This document shows, piece after piece, positions 44,129 through 55,000 of a DNA stretch of 64,000 nt. Position numbers and translations under genes: made by a program. The notes under the pieces are model-generated. The model saw only the letters and a list, made by a program, of their open reading frames with translations, had not been told where the DNA came from and did not search any database. The number at the start of each line of letters is the position of its first letter. Within the stretch, counting starts at the first letter, position 1. The stretch is taken from positions 62,001-126,000 of the forward strand of contig NZ_SACT01000006.1 in assembly GCF_004016515.1 (NCBI RefSeq), read 5' to 3'. Origin of the DNA: Rubrivivax albus. Lineage in GTDB: Bacteria > Pseudomonadota > Gammaproteobacteria > Burkholderiales > Burkholderiaceae_C.

Positions 44129-45636
44129 TGACCCTGAGTTCCGAGACGCGTGTGCTGGTGGTGGGCGCCGGCATCATGGGCGCCGGCATTGCCCAGGTGG
44201 CGGCGCAGGCCGGTCACCGCGTGGCCCTGTTCGACCTTCGCGAGGGGGCCGCTGCAGCGGCGCGCGACAAACTCGGCCAGACGCTCGATGGGCTGGCCGC
44301 CAAGGGAAAGCTGACGCCGGCGACGGTGCAGGCCACGCTGGGTCGCATCGAAGCGATCGGCGCGCTGGACGACGCCAAGGGCTGCGGCCTGGTGGTCGAG
44401 GCCATCGTCGAGAACCTGGACGCCAAGCGCGCGCTGTTCCAGCAGCTCGAGGGCCTGCTGGGCACTGAGGCCATCCTGGCCACCAACACCTCGTCGATCA
44501 GCGTCACCGCCATCGCCAACGGCCTGCAGCGGCCAGAGCGCCTGGTCGGCATGCACTTCTTCAATCCGGTGCCGCTGATGAAGCTGGTGGAGGTGGTCAG
44601 CGGTCTGCGCACCGACGCCGCCGTGGCCGCGGCCATCTTCGAGCTGTCGAAGGCCTGGGGCAAGGTGCCGGTGCACGCCAAGAGCACGCCTGGCTTCATC
44701 GTCAACCGCATCGCCCGCCCCTACTACGCCGAGACCCTGGCCCTGCTGCAGGAACAGGCCGCCGCACCCGAGGTGCTGGACGCCTGCCTGCGCGCCGCCG
44801 GCTTCCGCATGGGGCCGTGCGAGCTGATGGACCTGATCGGCCACGACACGAACTTCGCGGTCACCAACTCCGTCTATGCCGCCAACTTCTTCGACAAGCG
44901 CTACGTGCCGTCGCTCGTGCAGCAGGAGATGGTCGATGGCGGCCTGATGGGCCGCAAGAGCGGGCGTGGCTTCTACGTCTACCCCGCTGGCGCACCGGCG
45001 CTCGCGCCGGTGGACCTGCCGCCGCTGCCGACCGGCGTACAGCCTGTGGTGCACGGACTCGGACCGCTGGCCGACACCCTGGCCGCACGGCTGCCGATGC
45101 CGCACACGCGCCAGCCCGACAGCGGCTGGATCGGCCTGGAAGTGGGCGGCGCACAGCTGCGCCTGACCGACGGCCAGACCGCGGGCGAGATCGCCGCGGG
45201 CGAGGGCCTGGTCGACGTGGCGGTGTTCGACCGCCTGCCCGGCACGGCCTGGTCCGGCGCGCTGGCGCTGGCCTTCGCCGACGTGGCCAGCGACGCCTGG
45301 CGCGCCGAGGCGCCGGCGTGGCTGGCCCTGTTGGGCGTGGAGCCGCGCACCGTGGCCGACACCCCGGGCCTGGTGGTGGCGCGCACGCTGGCCATGCTGG
45401 TCAACGAGGCCGCCGACGCCGTGCACCAGGGCGTGTGCAGTCCCGACGGCGCCGATGCGGCGATGAAGCTCGGCGTCAACTACCCCGCCGGTCCCTTCGA
45501 GTGGCTGGCCGGCTGGAGCGCCCGCGGCGTGCTGGGCATCCTGGCCGCGCTGGACGACACCTACCGCGGCGAGCGCTACCGTGCCAGCCCGTGGCTGCTG
45601 CGCCGTGCGCAGCGCGACACCCTCACCGGAGCCTGA
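44128..45636 (+). CDS. 3-hydroxyacyl-CoA (3-hydroxyadipyl-CoA) dehydrogenase, PaaH/PaaC-like
   Basis: 502 residues with the NAD motif VVGAGIMGAGIAQVAAQAGH, the catalytic-site segments NTSSISVTAI and GMHFFNPVPLMKLVEV, KSTPGFIVNRI and a first C-terminal domain (GPCELMDLIGHDTNFAV). A second C-terminal 3HCDH domain (GVNYPAGPFEWLAGW) makes this the long form found in phenylacetate and box pathways. It oxidises 3-hydroxyadipyl-CoA to 3-oxoadipyl-CoA. The TGATG overlap with boxA shows translational coupling, placing it firmly in the benzoate pathway. Confidence 0.9.
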   Translation: MTLSSETRVLVVGAGIMGAGIAQVAAQAGHRVALFDLREGAAAAARDKLGQTLDGLAAKGKLTPATVQATLGRIEAIGALDDAKGCGLVVEAIVENLDAKRALFQQLEGLLGTEAILATNTSSISVTAIANGLQRPERLVGMHFFNPVPLMKLVEVVSGLRTDAAVAAAIFELSKAWGKVPVHAKSTPGFIVNRIARPYYAETLALLQEQAAAPEVLDACLRAAGFRMGPCELMDLIGHDTNFAVTNSVYAANFFDKRYVPSLVQQEMVDGGLMGRKSGRGFYVYPAGAPALAPVDLPPLPTGVQPVVHGLGPLADTLAARLPMPHTRQPDSGWIGLEVGGAQLRLTDGQTAGEIAAGEGLVDVAVFDRLPGTAWSGALALAFADVASDAWRAEAPAWLALLGVEPRTVADTPGLVVARTLAMLVNEAADAVHQGVCSPDGADAAMKLGVNYPAGPFEWLAGWSARGVLGILAALDDTYRGERYRASPWLLRRAQRDTLTGA

Positions 45637-45638
45637 CC

Positions 45639-46841
<1,203 letters not shown>

Positions 46842-46891
46842 ACGGCACCCGCAGCACGGGTATCGGCACCAGCCGGCGCCGCTCGGCCAAG

Positions 46892-48052
46892 TCAGTGGCG
46901 CAGCGGGGCGTTCAGGCGATCCAGCTTGGCGGCGTAGAGCGCCTGGATCGTCGGCGACGGTCCGGTCTCCCGGGCGCGTTCGAGGTGTCGCCGGGCGGTC
47001 GCCGTCTGGCCCAGTTGCTCGGCCGCACGCGCCGCCCAGGCGTGCACCTCGTGCTGGTCCGGGTCCCGGTCCAGTTCGCGCTGGAACGCGGCGTAGGCCG
47101 CCTGCCAGTTGCCCGCCGCAGCGGCCTCGCGCCCCCGATCGAACCACGCGAACGGCACCTGGGGCTCGAGGGCACGCAGCCGCTCACGCCAGGCCGCCGC
47201 TTCGTCGTCCCGTCCCGTGGCCGTCAGCACCGCGGCCAGGTTGGCCAGCACGCGGGTGTTGCCGGGCTCGGTGGCCGCCGCGTGGGCCAGCACGCGCTGG
47301 GCCAGGTCGGCACGGCCGCGGTGTTCCAGCAGCAGCGCCAGGGTGTTCCAGGCGGGCACGAACCCGGGGGCCGTGCCCAGGGCGCTGCGCACCCAGGCGT
47401 GCGCCTCGTCGATGCGGCCGGCCGCCAACGCCTCGGCAGCGCGGTTGTTCAGGAACATGCCCAGCACGGTGGCTTCGCTGATCGGCGTCGTCCGGTGGCC
47501 GGCGACGTCTTCCGCGGGCAGGAAGTCCACCACCAGACGTTGCGCCCAACGCGCACCGGTGCCGAAGAGCGAGGCGTCGCCGATCACCACGTTGACATGG
47601 CCGCTGTAGGCCAGCAGGCCGCCGCTGCGGCTCCAGGCGGAACCGCCGTCGACCTGCTGGTAGGTGACGCTCAGGCCCATCGCCCGCGCCAGCGCACCCG
47701 TCATCAGCGTCAACGAGAGGCAGTTGCCGGCGCGCGCGTCGAACGCCTCGGCGGCCGTGCGCGTGAAGCTCGCGTCGTACTCGAGCCGCATGGCCGGCAG
47801 GCGGCTCAGCGCCAGGGCCATCGCCCGGCTGGGGCCGTGCACGCGGATCAGCGGCTGCATCTCCCGCTCGAGGAAGCTGCGCATCGCCGGGCTGGGCGCG
47901 ATGGCCTGGGCCGGGTCGGTGTCGACGTCCACCGGCGCGAAGAGCGGCGCGGCGATCAGGTCGGGCGATGGTGGCGGCAATGGCACGCTGCCGCAGCCCA
48001 CGAGCCCAGCACAGGCCACGGCGGCAAGGGGGACAGTTCGAAGACGAAGCAT
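46892..48052 (-). CDS. Lipoprotein with transglutaminase-like and TPR domains
   Basis: 386 residues from the ATG giving MLRLRTVPLAAV, with lipobox LVGC. Residues 85-190 look like a transglutaminase-like domain: the Cys block ARAGNCLSLTLMTGALARAMGL and a later HVNVVIGDA with His. Residues 205-370 are TPR-like pairs (PAWNTLALLLEHRGRADLAQRVL, RVLANLAAVLTATGRDDEAAAW, WQAAYAAFQRELDRDPDQ). Proteins of this layout are common in Burkholderiales and unassigned. It is convergent with the box thiolase gene, so it is not part of that pathway. Confidence 0.72.
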   Translation of the reverse strand: MLRLRTVPLAAVACAGLVGCGSVPLPPPSPDLIAAPLFAPVDVDTDPAQAIAPSPAMRSFLEREMQPLIRVHGPSRAMALALSRLPAMRLEYDASFTRTAAEAFDARAGNCLSLTLMTGALARAMGLSVTYQQVDGGSAWSRSGGLLAYSGHVNVVIGDASLFGTGARWAQRLVVDFLPAEDVAGHRTTPISEATVLGMFLNNRAAEALAAGRIDEAHAWVRSALGTAPGFVPAWNTLALLLEHRGRADLAQRVLAHAAATEPGNTRVLANLAAVLTATGRDDEAAAWRERLRALEPQVPFAWFDRGREAAAAGNWQAAYAAFQRELDRDPDQHEVHAWAARAAEQLGQTATARRHLERARETGPSPTIQALYAAKLDRLNAPLRH

Positions 48053-48208
48053 GGTCTGGCAGGCAGGGCGGTGCGACGGGCGCCGGCCCCACACTACCGC
48101 GATGACGGACGGTCACGCAATGGGGGCCACGCCAACAGGCCCGCGGCCCGCAGGCCCGCCGCCGTCAGGTGGGCGCAGGGTCTCGTCAGCCCCCGGCCAT
48201 CGGCCGCC

Positions 48209-48799
48209 TCAGGCGCCGAACCAGCCCTGGTCCTTGGCCTGGTCGAGCTTCGGCTTCATGTAGGCCCACAGCGCTGGGCATCCGGCCTCGATCGGGGGGC
48301 CGATGCGCTCGACCACCCGCTGGTGGCTGATGCCGTTCTCGCGCCAGCTCTGGCCTTCGTTGGCCAGGTTCAGCAGGGCCGGCATGGCCCGGTCCAGCGC
48401 ATGGGCGAAGCGGGCCTCGGGGGTTTCGGCCGCCTCGAACTCCTGCCATAACGCGCGCAGTGCGTCGCCGCGCCCGGCGGGCAGGCGGCCGAAGATGCGT
48501 TCGATGGCGGCTTCCTCGGCCGCCTTTCGCTCGGTCCAGCCCTCGGTGGCGTAGACGATGGTGTCACCGGTGTCGATCTCGCCCAGGTCGTGCACGAGCA
48601 GCATGCCGACCACCCGCGCCGCATCGACGTCCGGTGCCAGCTGGGGCGCCAGTGCCAAGGCCAGCAGCGCGATCTGCCAGCTGTGCTCGGCGGCGTTCTC
48701 GTAGCGGTCCAGGCCCGGGGGCTTGGACTTGCGTTCCACGCCCTTGAGCGCATCGATCTCGAGCGCGAAATCGACCCAGGCCTGCATCGTGTCGCTCAT
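48209..48799 (-). CDS. HD-domain phosphohydrolase, YfbR/HDDC2-like
   Basis: 196 residues. The HD metal-binding signature is spread over AAEHSWQIALLALALAP (first His), LLVHDLGEIDTGD (HD pair) and a later Asp in FAHALDRAMPALLN. The opening LEIDALKGVERKSKPPGLDR resembles the HDDC2/YfbR group, which includes 5'-deoxynucleotidases acting on dNMPs. Cytoplasmic. The start overlaps the DUF1653 stop by 4 bp, so both are co-transcribed. The nucleotide substrate is inferred from the family. Confidence 0.82.
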   Translation of the reverse strand: MSDTMQAWVDFALEIDALKGVERKSKPPGLDRYENAAEHSWQIALLALALAPQLAPDVDAARVVGMLLVHDLGEIDTGDTIVYATEGWTERKAAEEAAIERIFGRLPAGRGDALRALWQEFEAAETPEARFAHALDRAMPALLNLANEGQSWRENGISHQRVVERIGPPIEAGCPALWAYMKPKLDQAKDQGWFGA

Positions 48800-49047
48800 G
48801 AAGCGCTGCCGGCGACCGGCGCGAAGCGGAGCACCTGTACGCCACCCACATCCACGGTGCCAAAGAACATCGCATGCGGACGCACCCAGAGGCCGCTGGC
48901 GCCGTACAACGAGCGATAGACCACCAGCGGCTCCAGCGTTTCCGAGTGGCGCGCGACGCCGATCACCTCGTACTCGCCGCCCTTGTAGTGCCGAAAGCGC
49001 CCCGTGGGGGTGTCGGGCAGCGGGGGCAGGTCATCGCTGGCGGGCAC
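48796..49047 (-). CDS. DUF1653 small protein
   Basis: 83 residues from a GTG preceded by GGAGAAGCG. The core GRFRHYKGGEYEVIGVARHSETLEPLVVYRSLYG is the DUF1653 signature, a small SH3-like beta barrel. A C-terminal WVRPHAMFFGTVDVGG completes the usual domain. The function of the family is not known. It is coupled to the HD phosphohydrolase gene. Confidence 0.85.
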   Translation of the reverse strand: MPASDDLPPLPDTPTGRFRHYKGGEYEVIGVARHSETLEPLVVYRSLYGASGLWVRPHAMFFGTVDVGGVQVLRFAPVAGSAS

Positions 49048-49207
49048 TCAGCGCTTCTCCACGCGGCGCATCGCGGCGCGTCCACATCGGGATCGATGGC
49101 ACAGGTTCGGCATGGCCGGGTTGTACCGCAGGCCGCCACCCGCCTGTTCCGGGCGGCCTCCGGTGGTCCTGACCACCGCGGCGACAATGCGGACTTTGCG
49201 CGAGATC

Positions 49208-49429
49208 ATGGTCCCTGTACAGCCCTTCGCCCTGCGCGGCGACCACATCACGCTCGACGCGCTGCTCAAGGCCTGCGGCCTGGCCGGCAGCGGCGGCGAA
49301 GCCAAGGCGCGCGTGGCGGCCGGGGACGTCACCGTCAACGGCGAGACCGAACGGCGCCGCGGGCGCAAGCTGCGCGCCGGTGACGTGGTCGAGATCGACG
49401 GCCAGCGGATCCAGCTGCAGGCCGGCTGA
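49208..49429 (+). CDS. RNA-binding S4-domain protein, YbcJ-like
   Basis: 73 residues, essentially one S4 RNA-binding domain: ITLDALLKACGLAGSGGEAKARVAAGDVTVNGE, then RRGRKLRAGDVVEIDG. The layout matches E. coli YbcJ, an S4-fold protein thought to bind structured RNA. A longer in-frame ORF starts near 49004 but its upstream part overlaps the opposite-strand gene and lacks a ribosome-binding site. Monocistronic or read with gshA, which follows 96 bp later. Confidence 0.85.
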   Translation: MVPVQPFALRGDHITLDALLKACGLAGSGGEAKARVAAGDVTVNGETERRRGRKLRAGDVVEIDGQRIQLQAG

Positions 49430-49525
49430 GCGCCCGCCGCAGCCCGCGCCTGCACGAAAGCCGCGGGCGCACCACAATCGGGTCCGCGCCCGGCACCAGC
49501 CGGCCGCCCACGACCCTGGCTGCCC

Positions 49526-51067
49526 ATGACCCCCGATCCCCGACGATTCCGCGATCGCATCGCCCGCTGGCCCGACAGCCGCCTGGCCGGCATCCGACGC
49601 GGCATCGAACGCGAAGGGCTGCGTGCACGGCCCGACGGCACGCTGTCACTGACGCCGCACCCGGCCGCGCTGGGTGCGGCGCTGACGCACCCGCACATCA
49701 CCACCGATTTCAGCGAATCGCAGTTGGAGCTGATCACCGGGGTGCATGCAGGCATCGACAGCTGCCTGGCCGAACTGACGCAGGTGCACCAGTACGTGGT
49801 GCGCAGTCTGGGCGACGAGTTGCTGTGGGCCACCAGCATGCCGTGCACGCTGCCGGCCGACGAGACGATTCCAGTGGCCCGCTTCGGCACCAGCAACGTC
49901 GGCCGGGCCAAGAGCGTCTACCGCATCGGCCTGGGTCACCGCTACGGCAAGCGCATGCAGACGATCTCCGGCGTGCACTACAACTGGTCGATGCCGGGGC
50001 TGAGCAACGAGGACCACTTCGCGCTCATCCGCAACTTCCGCCGCCGCGCCTTCCTGCTGCTGACGCTGTTCGGCGCGTCACCGGCGGTGTCGGCCAGCTT
50101 CGTCGCCGGGCGGCCCCACGCACTGCAGCCGCTGGCGCCACAGACGCTGGGCCTGCCGCATGCCACCACGCTGCGCATGGGGCGCCTGGGCTACCAGAGC
50201 GATGCCCAGGGCGCGCTGGCCGTCAGCTACAACAGCCTGGAGCGCTATGCCGATTCGCTGCACACGGCGCTGACGCTGCCGCACCCGCCCTACGAGGCCA
50301 TGGGCGTGCGCAGCCCGGGCGGCGAGTACGCCCAGCTGGCCACCAGCCTGCTGCAGATCGAGAACGAGTTCTACGGCACGATCCGGCCCAAGCGCTCCAT
50401 CCGCCCTGGCGAGCGGCCGCTGCACGCGCTGCGCGAGCGGGGCGTCGAGTATGTCGAGGTGCGCTGCCTCGACCTGGATCCCTACGCCCCCATCGGCGTG
50501 GCAGCGCCCACCCTGGCATTCATCGACGTCTTCCTGCTGCACTGCCTGCTGGCCGACAGCCCGCCGGACCACCCGCTGGAGATCGCGGCGATGGCGCGCA
50601 ACCAGGAACGCACGGCGATGCAAGGGCGTGAGCCGGGCCTGATGCTGGAGTGCTGCGAGGGCGGCGTGATCGGCCTTCAGGAATGGGCCCTGGCCCTGGT
50701 GGCCGAATGCGAGCCGATCGCGCAGGCGCTGGATGCCGCCATCGGCGGCACCCAGCACGGCGCCGCCGTGCGGCAGGCGCGGGAGGCGCTCGAGTCGCCG
50801 TCGCAGCTGCCGTCGGCGCGCATGCTGGCGGACATGGCGCGCGACCACGAGCATGCCTTCAACCCCTTCGCACGCGCACGGTCGTCGGCCGCCTGCGCCG
50901 AACTGGCCGCCCTGCCCTGGCCGGCCGAGGCGCAGGCGCGTTTCGAGGCTCTGGCCGAGGCCTCGCTGCGCGACCAGGCGGCGCTGGAAGCTCGCGACAG
51001 CGTGGACTTCGAAACCTACCGGCAGGACTACATCAGCGCCGAGCGGCTCACGCCTGCTGCGGCCTGA
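49526..51067 (+). CDS. gshA: Glutamate-cysteine ligase GshA
   Basis: 513 residues, the size of the E. coli-type GshA family. It joins glutamate and cysteine with ATP to gamma-glutamylcysteine, the first step of glutathione synthesis. Family blocks are GIEREGLRARPDG, TTDFSESQLELITGVH, RYGKRMQTISGVHYNWSMPG, YNSLERYADSLHTALTLPHPPYEAMG and RPKRSIRPGERPLHALRERGVEYVEVR. These include the Glu residues that bind Mg2+. No peculiar regulation is visible. A 7-bp hairpin without a T-run (51093-51115) lies at the convergent end with the next gene. Confidence 0.93.
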   Translation: MTPDPRRFRDRIARWPDSRLAGIRRGIEREGLRARPDGTLSLTPHPAALGAALTHPHITTDFSESQLELITGVHAGIDSCLAELTQVHQYVVRSLGDELLWATSMPCTLPADETIPVARFGTSNVGRAKSVYRIGLGHRYGKRMQTISGVHYNWSMPGLSNEDHFALIRNFRRRAFLLLTLFGASPAVSASFVAGRPHALQPLAPQTLGLPHATTLRMGRLGYQSDAQGALAVSYNSLERYADSLHTALTLPHPPYEAMGVRSPGGEYAQLATSLLQIENEFYGTIRPKRSIRPGERPLHALRERGVEYVEVRCLDLDPYAPIGVAAPTLAFIDVFLLHCLLADSPPDHPLEIAAMARNQERTAMQGREPGLMLECCEGGVIGLQEWALALVAECEPIAQALDAAIGGTQHGAAVRQAREALESPSQLPSARMLADMARDHEHAFNPFARARSSAACAELAALPWPAEAQARFEALAEASLRDQAALEARDSVDFETYRQDYISAERLTPAAA

Positions 51068-51107
51068 GCACCTGCGCGTGTCGCCGCGGGCGGCCGCTGC
51101 GGTGCGC

Positions 51108-51590
51108 TCAGCGGCGGGTGTAGCGGCCGTCGAACACCGTCTTCCAGGTGTCGCCGTCGGCCAACGATTCCCAGTGCTGACGCACGGCGCCGTCGGCCAG
51201 CGGACGCCAGCTGACCCGGTGCCGCGTGCTGCGCCCATCGGCGCCCGTGGTCGTGCCCTCCAGCACCATCTGCCCGTCACGCCAGCCCCCTTGCAGCAGC
51301 AGGACGAGGCCCTGCGTGTCCACCCAGGTCTGGTGCCAGATGCCGCGGCCGGCATCGTAGGCGCTGAGGCTCTCGCCCTCGTACGGGCGCCCGGTGGTGG
51401 CGTAGCGCTCGCGCAGCGCACAGCCGCCGTGTTCGCGCGTGATCGTGTTGCGGGCCACGGCGGTGCCGTCGGGCTTGTGCACGTCCCAGACGCCGACCCA
51501 GAAGTCGAACTGGCGATGCGCCGGGGTGTCGCAGGGTGCGGCCAGGGCGGGCGCGGCCGCCAGGGCCAGCGCGGCCAGCAGCAGTTTCAT
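51108..51590 (-). CDS. Secreted protein of unknown function (DUF1579-like)
   Basis: 160 residues with a signal peptide ending PALAAPCD. The motif HRQFDFWVGVWDVHKPDGT followed by beta strands (GCALRERYAT, GRGIWHQTWVD, GGWRDGQMVLEGTT) matches the lipocalin-like DUF1579 group often annotated as secreted hypothetical. Single gene, convergent with gshA. No enzymatic residues can be named. Confidence 0.7.
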   Translation of the reverse strand: MKLLLAALALAAAPALAAPCDTPAHRQFDFWVGVWDVHKPDGTAVARNTITREHGGCALRERYATTGRPYEGESLSAYDAGRGIWHQTWVDTQGLVLLLQGGWRDGQMVLEGTTTGADGRSTRHRVSWRPLADGAVRQHWESLADGDTWKTVFDGRYTRR

Positions 51591-51670
51591 CGGGTTGCCT
51601 CCATGGTTGTCGGACCTGGGCGATGCTGCCTGTGTGACATGGCGTCACGCAGCGGGCCCGCCAGGGGCCG

Positions 51671-52042
51671 TCACCGCACCGCCTTCGGGTCGAAATGCGG
51701 GTTCTGGATCAGGCCCAGGCGGTTGCCGAAGGGATCGCGCACGTCGGCCACCAGGATGCCGTCGCCCACGTCCTTCGGCGGCTCCAGTTCGGTGGCGCCC
51801 AGTTCGAGCATTCGCGCATGCGCGGCATGGATGTCGGCCACGCCCCACAGCGGCTGCGGGCCGTCGACCGACGGCGTGGCGCCCGGCAGCAGGCCGAGCT
51901 CGAAGCCGCCGACGTTGAAACCGACGTAGAACGGCTGGTCGAAGTACGGCGCCGTGCCGGTGGCCGTGGTGTACCAGGCCTTGGCGGCGTCGAGCTGGTC
52001 GGGGGCGACCGGGTAGATGGCGGTTCTCAGGCCCAGGATCAT
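51671..52042 (-). CDS. VOC-family (glyoxalase/bleomycin-resistance fold) protein
   Basis: 123 residues with two beta-alpha-beta-beta-beta units: IYPVAPDQLDAAKAWYTTATG and later VADIHAAHARMLELGA, ending VRDPFGNRLGLIQNP, the typical C-terminal metal-edge strand of VOC proteins. Single domain, cytoplasmic. The family contains lyases, dioxygenases and drug-binding proteins, and this sequence does not decide among them. Confidence 0.82.
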   Translation of the reverse strand: MILGLRTAIYPVAPDQLDAAKAWYTTATGTAPYFDQPFYVGFNVGGFELGLLPGATPSVDGPQPLWGVADIHAAHARMLELGATELEPPKDVGDGILVADVRDPFGNRLGLIQNPHFDPKAVR

Positions 52043-52081
52043 GGCGTGCTCCTCGTGGTGGTGTGTGTGGGGGTGGCTGGA

Positions 52082-55000
52082 CTATCTGAAATTCCGGCTG
52101 CGGGCGTCCAGCCCCTGCAGCAGCGCAGTGTGGTCGACGAGCTGACGCGCCACGAGGTGGCGCACCGCGCCCTCGCGCTGCCAGACGCCGTAGACGGTGA
52201 GCAGCGTGGCCGCCAGCAGCGGCCGGCGCTGCTTTTCCACCAGGTCGGGCCACACGATGACGTTGACGGCGCCGGTCTCGTCCTCCAGCGTCACGAAGAC
52301 CACGCCCTTGGCGGTTTCCGGGCGCTGGCGGTGGGTGACCAGACCACTGGCGCGCGCCAGCCGGCCGGCCGGGAAATCGGCCAGCACCGCCGCCGGCAGC
52401 ACCTTGAAGGCCGCGAGCTGCCGGCGCAGCAGCGCCACCGGGTGCGTGCCCAGCGTGAGGCCGGTGGCGCGGTAGTCGGCCAGGGTCTCGGCCACCTCAC
52501 CGGGCGCGGCGAGTTCGGCCGCCACCTCGTGCGTGCGCGTGGCCGCCAGCATCGTGGTGGCGCGCGTGTCCACGCCGGCCACGGCCCAGGCCGCGGCATG
52601 GCGGTGGCCGGCCAGGCCCTGCAGCGCGTTGGCGCCGGCCAGCAGCTGCAACGCGTGCGCATCGAGCTTGGCGCGGCGGGCCAGGTCCTCCACGCTGGCG
52701 AAGTCACCCTCGCGGCGGGCGGCCACGATGCGTTCGGCCGCGTCCTCGGGCAGCCCGCTCACGCGGCTCAGCCCCAGCCGCACCGGGCGCAGCCCTGCAC
52801 CCTCGCCTTCCAGGGTCGAATCCCAGACGCTGTGGCGGATGTCCACCGGCCGTACCTCGACCCCATGCTCGCGCGCGTCGCGCACCAGCTGCGCCGGCGC
52901 GTAGAAGCCCATCGGCTGGCTGTTGAGCAGCGCGGCCAGAAAGGCGTCCGGGTGGTGGCGCTTGAGCCAGGCGCTGACGTAGACCAGCAGCGCGAAGCTG
53001 GCGGCATGGCTTTCCGGGAAACCGTATTCGCCGAAGCCCTCGATCTGCTTGAAGATCCGCTCGGCGAATTCGCGCGGGTAGCCCTTGGCCACCATGCGGC
53101 CCACCAGGCGTTCGTGGAAGGGGCCGAGGCCGCCCTTGCGCTTCCAGGCCGCCATCGCGCGGCGCAATTGATCCGCCTCGCCGGGCGTGAAGTCGGCCGC
53201 CAGGATGGCCAGCTGCATCACCTGTTCCTGGAAGATGGGCACACCCAGCGTGCGCTCCAGCGCCTGCTTGACCTCGTCGCTCGGGTAGTCCACCGACTCC
53301 TCGCCGTTGCGGCGCTTGAGGTAGGGGTGGACCATGCCGCCCTGGATCGGCCCCGGGCGCACGATGGCGACCTCGATCACCAGGTCGTAGAAGTTCTTCG
53401 GCTTGAGCCGCGGCAGCATGCTCATCTGCGCCCGGCTTTCCACCTGGAAGGTGCCGATGCTGTCACCCTGCTGCAGCATGGCGTAGGTGGCGTCGTCGCC
53501 GTCGGGGATGTCCTGCATCGTGAAGGACAGGCCCGTCACCCCGCCCGGCCCCGGCGGCGGCGGCATCCGGCCAAGCTTGTCGCCCACCATCTGCAGGGCG
53601 CGGCGGATGGCGCTGAGCATGCCCAGGGCCAGCAGGTCCACCTTCAGCAGGCCCAGGGCGTCGAGGTCGTCCTTGTCCCACTGGATCACGCTGCGGCCGT
53701 CCATCGCGGCGTTCTCCACCGGCACCAGGCGCGCGAGCTGGTCGCGTGCGATGACGAAGCCGCCCGGGTGCTGGCTGAGGTGGCGCGGGAAACCGATCAG
53801 CGTGCTGGTGAGCTCCACCCACAGCTTCGAGATCGGCGCCTCGGGGTCGAAGCCGTTCTCGCGCAGGCGTTCGGGGTCGATGCGGCGGCCGTCGAACCAG
53901 TGCTGGGATTTGCTGACGGCGTCGATACGTTCCAGGTCGATGCCCAGCGCCCGCCCCACGTCGCGCAGCGCGCTGCGGGGGCGGTAGCTGATGACCACGC
54001 CGGTCAGCGCTGCTCGGTGGCGGCCGTACTTGCGGTAGACGTACTGGATGACCTCCTCGCGCCGCTGGTGCTCGAAGTCGATGTCGATGTCCGGCGGCTC
54101 GTTGCGTTCGGCGCTGATGAAGCGCTCGAACAGCAGCGTCATGCGCGCCGGGTCGACTTCCGTCACGCCCAGGCAGTAGCAGACGGCCGAGTTGGCCGCG
54201 CTGCCGCGGCCCTGGCACAGGATGCCCTGGCCGCGCGCCCAGTGCACCAGATCGGCCACGGTGAGGAAGTAGGGCTCGTACTTCAGCTGTGCGATCAGTG
54301 CGAGTTCGTGTTCGATGACGGTGCGCACCGAAGCCGGCATCCCCTGCGGAAAGCGGCGCTGCGCGCCCTGCTCCGTCAGCGCGCGCAGCCAGCTGGTGGG
54401 CGTGTGGCCATCGGGCACGATCTCGCGCGGGTACTCGTAGCGCAGTTCGTCCAGCGAGAAGGCGCAGCGCCCGGCCAGCGCCAGCGTGGCCTCCAGCCAT
54501 TCCGGCCGGTACAGCGCCGCCAGCCGCGCGCGCGGGCGCAGGTGGGCCTCGGCATTGGGTTCCAGCGCGAAGCCGCAGTCGGCCACGGGGCGCTTCAGGC
54601 GCGTGGCGGTGAGCATGTCCTGCAGCGGCTTGCGCGAGCGCGCATGCATCAGCACGCTGCCCACCGCCACCACCGGCAGCCCGGTGAGCGCGGCCACGCG
54701 CGGCACGATCTCCAGCAGCACCGCATCGTGCGCGCGGTGCAGCAGCGGCAGCGCGATCGCGGCCCGGTCACCGAACCAGGTGCGCAGCCACACGGCCTGG
54801 GCGAACAGGGTCTCGAACGGCTGTTCGGCGCCCAGCACCGCCGGCGCCAGCAGCAGGGCCAGGCAGTCCGGCAGGCCGGCCAGCGTGGGCGTGTTGGGCA
54901 CCTTGCCCTCCACGTCGCCCATCAGCGCGCGGTACTGGCCCTTGGGCGCCCGCCGGCGCGCCACGGTGATCCACTGCGCCAGGTTGCCGTAGCCGCGGCG

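Noticed and set aside
46842..46891. CCCG-N5-CGGG hairpin after the thiolase gene as a terminator
   Set aside because: Stem of only four pairs and no T-run.
51093..51115. GCCGCTG/CAGCGGC hairpin between gshA and the next gene as a terminator
   Set aside because: No T-run on either side, and it overlaps the stop of the converging gene; too weak to annotate.
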